Positions 49,601-61,600 of a stretch of DNA of 64,000 nucleotides are shown one piece after another. The stretch is taken from assembly GCA_947579605.1 (NCBI GenBank), contig OX388317.1:13721384-13785383 (forward strand). Reading direction: 5' to 3'. Source of the stretch: Athripsodes cinereus. Taxonomy: Eukaryota; Arthropoda; Insecta; Trichoptera; Leptoceridae. The position numbers and the translations under genes were made by a program. Every line of letters begins with the position of its first letter. The first letter of the stretch is position 1. The notes under the pieces are model-generated. The model did no database searches. It saw only the letters and a program-made list of their open reading frames with translations, and was not told the DNA's origin.

Positions 49601-52600
49601 GATTTGGGCCCAAATCAGAGGTTTTTAATACTTTTTCCATGTAGGTACCTACCATTTTTTTTAATGGGCATGTGGGGTGTCAAACTTCAAGTTTTTCATT
49701 GGGAAGATGTTTTACTATTTTTTTTACGTAAAAGTTGCTGTATTTTTTTCAATAACTCATGTATGTGTCGGTTATCTGTTTATTTCAACAAAACTAGTAA
49801 CTAATAAGTGAACAATGAACTTTGCTTAAAATCAAAACATCAATTTTCTTTTGTTCCTTTTAAAAACTAGTCTTTTAAGTATATTATTGTTACCCATTAC
49901 CATATCCGTATTGTAAAAGAGAACAATAAAAATTGTATTACCAATTTATTGTATTTGTCTCAAAATACACCATAATTCTCCAAAATTCTCCACTTCGAGA
50001 AATTTACCGAGTTTTCCAATGGTGTTTTTTTGCAAGTAAAATAAAATATAATTACCGAAAAATTTGCTAGATTTCAAATATTATTTAAAACAACAACTTA
50101 CTTGCTACATTTATATCTAATGACAAATTTATCTCTTTTCAACTAATGTGAAGTAGGTATTATACTATTTTCTTTGCACTCACGTAAAATCCTATATTCG
50201 ACTCGAAATTATCCAACCTGTATAATTGTTAAAACCAGATGCCACTTTCAGTTATGAAGAATAATATCTGAACCCGAATTGATCTTTGTTAAAAAAAAAA
50301 CGCCATCAGCAATCCTGTATTGTGGATGTGTAATTTTGTTAATTGGTAGAATGGCGCCCCTTAATGGTCAATGGGGGTGCCAAAATTGTGTTTGCCAACT
50401 GGTTTGTAATGAAGATATTTGTGGGGCTCCAAAAATCAATCTTGCAAACGTATTTGGGATACATTTGTTTACACCAAAATAAAATTAAAAAAATAGTTTT
50501 AATACTCATTTTGGCGCCCCCTAATGTGGCGCCCGGGGACATATGTCCCCCCCTGCCCCCCCCAGCTACGCCACTGGAACTATCAACCGTAACAAGGTGT
50601 CTCAGTAATCAATATGTACATGGAATTTCCTAAGAATCTATTTGTATGTTCAGATTACTTGTGCAAATTTCTCCAGAAATAACCATAAGCAAAGAACATT
50701 TTACATGGAAAGATGGCTCAATCATTTCAAAAATATGATTAATAATAGGAATGAAAAATATTTTGTACTAATAGGAGTAGTATTTTACCTGAAGGGTCGC
50801 CTTCTACAGCAAAAAATTCGAAATTGAGCAATATTTTATATTGTGGCTTGACAGTCACAAACCAGTTGCATGTTTTAGAAGCTAGTCCTTTTCCTGGACT
50901 ATCATAGTTACTGGGGAAGTTAGGACTTGTGATCACACCGTACTCCATGCCAGACATATTGCCACCACAGTCTCCGAATATTGATTTTGCTATCTGAAAT
51001 AACATCAAATATTATCTACTACTATTCACTTTTTAAAAAAATAATTCTATATGTCAAAGGGAAATTACATTATATTACTTTTTGACTCAATTGATATAAT
51101 TATGAAAATAGTATTGTACTCAATTTGTACTCCTCATTATTTCTTTTCTAATCACAAATTCACCTATGTTCAAGACACTTTATATTTTGTGAAAAAAATA
51201 TGAAATCTTGTCTAAACAAACTAATTGCTTTTCTATTTGATATAATTTGCGGAAGTGCATATTAATGATTAACTTATTTGATACTTTAAAAAGAATTGAC
51301 TTCCGTAAAAATAAAGTAGGTACCTACTGAGAGAATGTCCCATGAGACCTTACCTCAAATGTGTACCGTGCTTTAAACCCACTAGCTACTCCATCACTAT
51401 CTGCATGTAATAAAACTGCCAAGCCCAAGGCCCCCCTGGGGGAGACGAGAGGCCCTGGGGCTGTAAGGCCACAGTATCTTCCCAGTGGTGACCATCCTCC
51501 TCGACCTACTCCCCACACTTCCACCCAGTCTTCAAAACAAACTTGACTGAAATAACAATTGTTGGTTTAACTGTCAATATTTATTTTGTAAACAGAAAAT
51601 ATAAATTGTCATAAAAATAGCATTAATAATTTTTACTTTCTTACTTGTAAACTCTAAAAGTTATTTATACTTGTACTTTAATATAGCTAGTATAAAACTA
51701 TCTTACTAATTATAGGGGAAAGGTCAGGTTGAGCTGTACAACACTTGATTTGCCTAAATACAAATGATAACAAAATTTCTGAATTTTGGTGCATATTTTT
51801 GTGAAAAACAATACAGGAATATATTATTTAAGTGTTAATTATCAAACTTAATGTACCTACTCAACCTTTACATTTAATTCTTTGTACCTAAAATTTTCTC
51901 TTCCAAATTGATTATAATTATGTACTCAAATTTTCAATGTTAAAATTATGAGATGATAATATAATCAATTAAAATATGTTGAACACTGGAAACCTTTCAC
52001 AGTAAATTTGATAATGTTATACATCAAATGGATAATGACTCCATACAGTAGAATATATTCATACTCCTTATGGAATGAACAAATATCATGTTAATTTGTA
52101 TGCAGAACTGAAATTTGTTTTTACCCATAAGCTCCTGATGTTGAGTTAACTCCATCAGCCTTCACTTTAAAATGTTCAAACACAATAGTGACTTGTTCAT
52201 TTGGTGTTGCATAAAACATGTAGGTACAGTTTGTATCTGATGGATAGTTGGAGGGATATCTGGGGGAATTGAACTCTCCTTTTTTACGGGAGGAACTGCG
52301 GTATGTGAAGGAACACGAACCGTCTGGGGCAGCTGTACCCGGTATTCTGTACTCTGAAAACATTTTTACAATAAATTATTGAATTATGTAGTAAATTTAT
52401 TCTTTATAATTGTAGCGTATATTCAAGTAATTTTGATGAGAGTAACAGCTGAATTAAAATAATCACAAAGTTATCCACAAGTACATGTGGACCTCACCTG
52501 ACGGACATAACAGAAATCAAATTGAGTACTTTTCTAAAGGATGTCAGAACATTTCATGGAACGGACCTAGTAACGGATCATGTGCTCCTTATTAGATCCA

Positions 52601-55600
52601 TACATTAAGGGAAGGGTTCCTACCACTTACCCCTGAATGTTTCAAGAACATCAGTTCTCATGTCATCCAGTCAATCTAAAGCAAAAGCTTTTCTTTTTAT
52701 TTTATCAAAAAGTGGGCTCGAGGTTGTCCTTGAGATAAAGGTTCCACAAATTTGCAAGAACGGCTGCACCATGGAATGATTCAATAACTCTCTTCAAAAT
52801 TACGTTTCGTGAAAGGGGTCAGAAGAAGACAGTTAACTTGATCCATGATTACAACGGAAATCTGATCTCTGCCTCTGACTTAGTAAGAAGAAGATGGAGA
52901 TAGCATTTTGAGTCCATTCTAAATTGACCAAATCTTTCCGCATAGTCGTTGGTTCTGTTTTTTAATATTCTGTAATCTCTCAAAAAAGTGTTGAATAGCT
53001 CAAAGATACAAATAGTGATACAGTAGTTTGCTCCGGAACAAAACCGGAGAGCAAGAAAAGCTCAAACGGCCACCTTTAGAGCATACAGAAAATACGCCAA
53101 ACATCGTGACACCACCAGGGCGTGGTCGACCCAAAGCTACACAGTTGTGGAGATATACAGCAGTGTCGAACGTATGGATATTGGGTAACTACCTTATTTT
53201 TCGAATTAAATCCCAGTTCTCCTTTTCTGAGACTCGGGGAGGCCCTCGTGGTGAGATTGCCGCCTTCATTCACTTACACTATACCATTGGACCTGGTACG
53301 GCCCTATTCAGGCAGTACCTTGACAGTTGGGGGTCTGGACCTCAACACCTGGCCAAATTTGGAGCCCTTTTACCAGGACTTCGCCTGTTAGCCTGAAAAC
53401 CCTCTCGTTACCACCGTTTACAACATACCCCCTGACACATTTTCTTGCATCAAATTCGTAGGGTGACTTTCTCTCACTAGTTAAATAACACCATATTGTA
53501 ATAGTTTAAGTTGTAATTGTATTTGTTTGCTGCCTCATTGATAATCACAGTTGTACAATAGATCTGTTAAAACATTGTTATTCTTTTATTTTATTTTCCT
53601 CTCCTAACTATTCATAATGCGCAGATTACACCTCAGCAAAAAGGGGCAACGAAAAACCACACCCTGATTTGAGAAAGCTAGCTGGCGCCAAAGGTAGTAA
53701 TTAATCACCCCTGCAACGGTTTCAGGGAGGTTGTTCATTTCAGTAGTCTGACAATATATCTGAGAACAACCATAATGCCAAATGGTGATCTTCAATCGGA
53801 ATTACCTAACATGGACAGAATTTGGAAGTTTTCTGAACTCAATGTCATTAAGGGAGAGGTTCAGATTTTGTGTTTAGCTAATCACTTTGTAATTTATTTT
53901 CATTTGATTTCACTAATAAAGATTTCTAAAAACTTTAAGTAACATTTTTTTATTACGAGTAGGTACTTATCTGTTTGTATTTTTTGTCACAATACTTCAA
54001 AACTTTGACACTCTATATCTCAGAATATCAGATTTAGAGTCATTGGCTTATGGAATTGGCAATATTTTTACTTATATTTTATGATTATTGTATTAAAATG
54101 TACCTGTTTCAAAAGAATATTTAGCTTTGAAACCTCTGCCCCAAAGATCTCCTGAGGAGAAGACTAACACAAGCCTGGGTCCATCTGAGACAGCTATTGG
54201 TGGTGCCACCTCTCCACATAAATCCATATCAAATTTATCATAAGAGTCCGAAGCTTCCTGTCCCTTCAAGTAAACCTTGAGGTAACCATCTGTACAGGCA
54301 GCTCCCGATCTGAAACCACACATTAAGTTCAAAGTTCATCACACATTACTATATTATCTTTTAGGCTGTGCCTTCGTATCCCACAGCCGGGCACCAACTT
54401 TAGTATTAATAAATTAATTTGTAAAAGAAAGTTATAGAATTTTAATTTAGTACTTTTTGTGTGCCTATTATGTGAAAAATAAGGTTGTCAAATAAAATTG
54501 TCATTGCAAGCATAATTCGTTTTTTGTATTTTTTCCAAATTCCAAAAATCAAAAGCTTGGAAAAAATCTAATTATGTGTCTACATTTATGACAATGCATG
54601 GAGTGAATGTACAGTAAAGAATGAATGAATAAATAAATATTTTAGTATTGTGTAATATTTTCAAAACAATTCAGAATGATGATTTTCTCATTTGATAAGA
54701 AATAAAATGTTGACCCTGACTGCATTTTATTGGCTGTGAGTGCAAACTCATATCACAGTAATATTTATAAGATCTCATAATAATGTAAGTTACATTTTGA
54801 TAACTTCCTACAAAATGCAATCAATGTGTCATTCTGCATGCAAAAGACAATGCACAACACGAATCATGTGAGGTTATTTAAATAAAAAAATGAGATAAAC
54901 TTGCATTATTGTTATTGTATAAAATAACATACAGAATCAATTTGAAAAACATTTATATCGAGGGGTGAAAGGCTATTTGTTTTAAGCGACACTTTTGTCG
55001 AAAATGAGTTATATATATGGTCGGAATCGGAAAATTTTTCTGCGTCGATTGGTCTAGGTTTCGAGTCAATCGGAGTACTTTTTTGGCGCTTGAACAAAAA
55101 AAAAATAGGTCTAATTTCTCAAACGTGATGTATGATCTGACATCAAATTTGTCACTTGATTTAAACACTTCACTTAAACCATTCATTAATACTGATTAAT
55201 ACAGACTATTGGAGCATAAGCTATTTTTCTTTCTTCAAATTTGCAGATAGATGGTAGTTAAAGCTTTTTTCCGTGTGTGCAAATTGTCATAAAAAGTACC
55301 TTAAACCGTTTTGCCCTCTTCTGCTATTTCTCTGCATTGTCGCTTCATACATTTAGCCGATATTTAAAAAAGTAGTGCATGTCGCATGAACCGTTTTCGC
55401 TGCAACCGTTGAGCACCAACTTTTGAGTGTTCAACCAATTTTCTATTTCGTAATATTGATAATGATGGTCGTTTCAACTTTTTCGTCTCATTTTTATGTT
55501 TGAAAACATGTTATTTGAGACAAATAATAATTTTAATAATTTCATCTCTATTTATCTATTTTTTGGTTTTTGTTTTTTCGATAAGATTATGTATGTTTTA

Positions 55601-58600
55601 ATAATTATACCAGTGCATTGTTTTATTAGCTATTATAATATTTTTCCAGATTTCTCATTGTAACAATAAATATTATTGACAACAATTCTTTTACTTGTTT
55701 AATAAAAAATATCATAATTAATGTTTTTATGTTTTCTTTTAAACCCAAGATTCACTTAGCATTACGACAAAAATTATTTTGTATCAACTACCTAGTTTTA
55801 TAAAATCCTTTCAGGAGGAGGATGTAAAACAATTAATTAAGAATGTTATTGTTGCTTAAGTCACTGTTCCTGTTTCCGTTTATCTTTCAGCTTGTAGTTA
55901 AAACAAATAGCCTATTTCAATTATCTTTGGTCAATGTCAGATAAATCGTTATTCCTTCCACTAATTAATTACAGCGATGTCGCTTAAAACGTTTTTCCCT
56001 TCATTAATGTTTTATGCCGTTGGTGGTTGAATCATTTTTCCTGACTCCGGATAAAAGCCAAATTGTATTAAGCGACACATAATTTGGATGTTTTGAAGGT
56101 ATTATTACTGAAAATTATGCCAAAATATGTGTTGATTTTTTTAAACATGCTGTTCTTAGAACGTTTTTAAATAGGACTAATCGTTTTTTTATAATATTTT
56201 TTTTTCTAAAAAAAATAACTTTAAATTGCTCTCCTGTAAAGTTCACAAAATGTCGCTTAAAACAAATAGCCTTTCACCCCTCGATATATAATATTTCTAC
56301 GCAAGTTTTGATTAGTTATTTTGAAATTCAGAATATTTTTTTTGTTTGTAATTTTCTCAAAACATGCTACTGAGCACATAAGCCCAAATTTGCATAAAAC
56401 GATAATATAGTATTCAGAAAAGGAATCACACTTACTCTCCGGCCTTCTCTCCTTTTGGTATTTCAAACTTAATAAACTCCAAACGTACTCTTTCTAAATG
56501 TTGTGAATCTTGCATTCCATAAATAAAATATCTGAAAACAAAACAAAAAAATATTACCTATATGGTACCAAAAGTACAGTCGATTCCGCTTAATTGGGAC
56601 AAATCTCAAAGAACAGAAACCAAACCAAGAAACCAATAGTAAATTTATATGTTTAATTGGGACAACATTCTGCTTAATTGGGACAGTATCGGGTAGGTAC
56701 ATACAATTTAATTAATTTTTGCATTGAATTAAATTGTATGTGGGTACCTACCCATTTATTATTTTGACTAGGATTTTTTTTTTCTTAAAAGTTTATACTA
56801 CATATTTGTAATTTATATGATAATTTATAATCCCTATATGTAATTTACAGTTTTCAAGAGTTTATAAAATAAAATTATTGAAAAAAATATGCATTGTTTA
56901 ATTTATTGTGTGTATTTGTTTAATTGGTTAATGGCCTTATTTGCCAAAACTAAATAATTATTTTTTTAAAAGATATATCTGGGTTTTTATTATAAACCCA
57001 AATACAACCTTATACTGTCCCAATTAAGCGGGATCGACTATATATGATATTTTATTGAAATAAAGCTAATCTGTTTTAAAGTATTTTTTTTTTGCCAGTA
57101 TGAAATCCAATTCACCTATGGTGATATTATGAAATGAATGCCTAATATCTTTTCAAAAATAATTTATTATGCTGTTATTTATTGTAATTCATTTGGAATC
57201 ATAATGTATAAAAAGTTGTTCCAGGTTTTAAATAAATTTACTGAATAACTTTAAAATCTTTAACTTACCTACAAACAATTTTTGGTATATATGGAAATGG
57301 ATAATTAGGACTAAAAACGAAACCCGTAGACTCCTTTTTACTAAGTATTTTTTGATCACACTCTGATCCTCTTATATGTTCCGCATCATTTTTACTTATA
57401 AAATCTGAAAACAAAACACGATAAATCAAAATGCAATCACAGTGAAAAGACATATGAAAATTATTAGACCTGATAAACTACAAAAATGAGCTGAAGGTTT
57501 AAGAAAGAAATCATTTTAATTGATTTAAACTAAAGAAAACGTTTGTGGTAGGTAGTTAGTATCTTGTATCAAGGGATCCTGGATTCAAAGCCTCTAGCTG
57601 ATTACCTATACTCTACTTTCATGAGAGATTTAATACCAACCTGAATTCACCCTTAATATAAAAAAAATATGATTTAAAGTGTAATGATGTAATTCTTACC
57701 AAGTTTAACAAAGCTCTCTGAGAATTCAAACATTCCTTTAAAACCTCTGTTCTGAGTGTTGGCTGTGCGAGGCAGTGTATAAAAGACAACCAGTAGTCTC
57801 TCGTCACTGGAGTATAGCACCAAGTTCCTCTGCTGACCACAGTAGGTGCCCACCTGGGCAGATGAATTGTCGGGACCATCATAAACACGGACGTAATCAA
57901 ATGGACAACTGCATAATAAACAGTTTTATAAGTTTTTGTTTAAAAATTTCTCGTAAGTTTTATAATTGTTATTACTACTACTACTACTATACCATCACGG
58001 CATATCCCACAAGTGGGGTAGCCAGCAGACCAGCTGCATATAAAACATGCAAGCTTGTTATTAATCCACATAAATTTATTTATAAATGGATGGCGTTGTG
58101 CATCAATAATTTGAACTACGCTAACCTCAAACTGAGATCATCTAAGTTTTGTATTGAGTCAAAACTAATAGTTGTAAAGGTTGTGAGTTACCAAATGATG
58201 ACAAAGAGAAATGGTCAACTTAATCATCTAAATATTATTGATCTCGAAAAATAAAGTATAAACTTACTGTGGTCCACCATAAAATAGATCAAAATCCCGA
58301 AATTCGATTCGTATTCTTTGCCCAGGTCTCCCCAGGAACTGATAGGCACAGTAAAGCCCCTTGGGATAGGCTCCAGGATAGGTGGGGGACAGTAGGACTC
58401 CTTTCCGTCTTTTGTACTCGTGCACTGTGAAGGAACATGTTGCTTGTTCCACAGCTGTGCCAACCAGATATTCCGCTACAAACAATAAAAAAACAATATT
58501 ACTTACTCTATTTTCCTCAATATTTTATTACATAGAAGGTATGTCATGCAGCTAGCTATATTTATAAACAAACTATAATTTAATTATAGTATCATGCCAT

Positions 58601-61600
58601 ATCTCACAAGTGGGGTAGCCAGCGGGCTAACTGCAAGTAATAACCATGTGGACTGCCCTCTTCGTGGAAATAAAGCATTCAGGAAGGGTGGCTCATCGCT
58701 GATTTGTAGATATCAATTGTCTTTTACACTTCCCTTTTATAGAGCATTTGAAAACTTGCAGAAAAGAGTGGGAGACCTATTCTTTACCGGGGACTTTATG
58801 GGGCATATAAGCAATAAGCATACCTCTTGTCAAATATTTATCTACTCTGATTAGGTATCTAAATTCAGTTGCTGCCTGAAGTGATGCAGAGTGCGACAAC
58901 ACACCATAAGATAAGTGTTAATAGATAGTAAACTTACAGTCATTCATAAAGCGGTAGGTTCCTTGGAAGAGGTCGGATGGTGTGAAGGGCTTGTCTGTGA
59001 AGAAGGAGAGGGCCACAGCGCGATGGAGGGAGACACGCCGTCGCGGTGGTATTGGTCCGCAGTAGCGGCCGCCGAACGGGCTCGTCACCAGCTCGGCAGG
59101 CTCGCCGCTCACCGCCTCCGAGTATATATCCATATACTCGTGAACGCATCTGGAAATAAGTCAAAATATTGTTTTTATTAAGCTAATTATGATATTTTAT
59201 TAGGAATACCAACACAGGGAACAACCAGTCATTTCAAGCAATTTATTAAAGTAGGTATATAAGTACCTATTTATAAAGAGCGTACCCCTACAAGTCAGAC
59301 CTAACATGCACTGGTTTTTTATTGTTAACTTACAACAGCATAATACAGTATAGCAAGATAGCGCACATTCATGAAAAATCGTGCCCCCTGAGTAGTAATT
59401 GTTAGAGAACTGTCCCTTTTAACACATGGTTGCCACTCTAAGAGTTACTATGTAACGAGGTATGCTTTCTTTTTTCATAGTAATATAGAAATTTGATACT
59501 GCGATGGAGGAAAATACATTTTTGCTTTAATTTGGTATGTCATTGGTATAATTATACTTATACTTATTTACGTAACAAGGTAATTTTCAAAACTATTTTA
59601 CATTCCATTTCTAAGTCTAAGCGAATACTTGCATTCCAACTCCGGAATGTGTGGTGATTTTTCGTACAAAAACGGGTATTTTCCTTTTCACGACATAAGC
59701 TTTTAGCTTACTGTGAAGGAGTATAAGGTTGTACTTGGATTTATAACCAAAACCCAAAACCCATTTAAAAAAATATATGTAGAAAAATGTAGTTATACGT
59801 TACATCTCCTTTATTTGAAGGAGGACACAAAAATAACTGTAAAAGGTCAATAACAATCAATTGAAAAATCAGTTTATTATGACAACCTACATATATTATA
59901 TGAGTATTCATTACATGCAGTTAGTTCACTAGCTTATCCATTTGTGGGAGCCAGCGTGGTGGTATACATAAATAGATATTATAGTACATATAAAAAACAT
60001 AGAATCAAGAGCAGACACCACCAGAACAAAAAGCCTTCTTAGAACCACTGAGATGAAAACTCTCCGACCCATCGCAGGTGTAACTCTTTGTGACAGAGCA
60101 AGAAACTCAGAAATAAGAAGAATCTGTAATGCCGAAAATGTTTTGCGATGAAGAAGAGCAAGAAGACGCTTTTGGAGAGATCATGTGGGGACGGCGAGTA
60201 GTGAGAACAGCAGCAGACAAATGCATGACAGGAAACAGACCCCCAGGAAGAACACCCAAATGATGGAGGGATAGCTAGACATCCACCTCCCAGGAGCAGG
60301 CTCCGAGAACCACAGGACACAGTCCTAACTGTAGCAGCAGAAGAAGAAGAAGACGTAAAAAACGAAAATAAGAACTTAAAAAAAAACGGTAATGGTTCTC
60401 TGAAATGTATGGTGCATGTACATATCTCATAATATTTTACCCATTTTCTCTTTAAATACATCGTTTTTAGAAAAAGTTAAAAATGCGCAATCATCTTTAG
60501 TTTAAGCGATTAGGTAAAAAATACATCACTTTAAGCTTTATTGTGATTAAATTGGTCCCCAACCTTTTAATCGCCGCGGACCGGTCAATGTTTGATAATT
60601 TTACCGCGGTCCGCTGAGGGAGAAACATTGAAAAAGTGAAAATGGGGACTTTTATTTTAGTCTCAGATTTGTTGATTTCCCTTACACTCTAAATTTCCAC
60701 CCCCTCCCATCACCTGATTTTCGAAAAGGTATAGGATTTGAAATGTTTAACGTTCTTCTCGATTTTGTTAAAGAAGAATTTCAGATTTTTCAAAAAGTGA
60801 GGACCTTTTTAAGGTCTCAGTTTCCAAAATTTTATAATTTCATATTATATACGAAAAATATCATAGATTTGCTTTGCTTAGTTTTAAATATCGAAAAACA
60901 TGACACAACAAAACAGGAATGACATGACCTTCATGTTCCTTTCGCGACCTGGGACGCGGACTGAGGGCTCTGTTCACTGTTCAAAACAACCAAAACACTC
61001 CCACACAAATTGGTATGAAATTGAGACTGTTAAATTTGTTTGTGGGGCACACTGACAGAGGGCATACACAATTACACATAATTTTAGAAGCGTATTTTAA
61101 TAAGGCGCTGCCTACCGAACCAACGTTCGAACTCAAATCTTACAATGTGATTAGTTTTCCGCATATTTGAAGGTTTTTTAGCGATAATTTGACATAAATA
61201 CTTTATGATATTTCAATTAAAAGTCAAATTCGACAGACAGACCAGTCCCGTCTCTGTCTCGTCTTCATCTTAAAATAATTTTGAAATCATCTTTTCTACG
61301 AAGAATTAAAATTCATTTGTCAATTAATGAAGGGTAGCATGTGCAGTCAGTTTACCTAACACTTATAATTTTGTAGGTATTTGTTACATGTTTTTATTCT
61401 TCTTTTTTATAGATTTGTAAATACACCGATTATTTTGTAATATCCGCAAACTTCATTGATCAGATATAGATGAAATATATTATTTTCTAAAATGTGCCAT
61501 TTGACTGTAGGATGTTTGCATGGTTGATAAATAAAAACATACTCATTGTCTAGACACCTTCGACAATTCTCTTGGTACCTTAGGTACAATGACATTAAAA

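Larger units (their letters stand above)
47998..50576. mobile_element. 2.6-kb hAT-type element with CAGTGGCGTAGCT termini, in a CUB-gene intron
   Basis: The left end is CAGTGGCGTAGCTAGGGTCA and the right end is the inverse, ...CCAGCTACGCCACTG. Perfect 8-bp duplications GAACTATC lie at 47990-47997 and 50577-50584. GCGCCCGGGGACAT is repeated in inverted orientation inside both ends. No transposase ORF is present. Most of the inside is other inserted DNA: a truncated GAGAAA-family MITE from 48203 and a large inverted repeat (48310-49530). It sits between the two exons of CUB5. Confidence 0.94.

Noticed and set aside
53028..53396. 122-codon plus-strand frame in a CUB-gene intron
   Set aside because: Overlapped by another open frame of similar length and with no family match; kept only as an unassigned block.
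57619..57900. 93-codon minus-strand frame overlapping a CUB exon
   Set aside because: Wrong frame. The true frame of exon 57908-57700 encodes CPFDYVRVYDG and joins both neighbours in phase.
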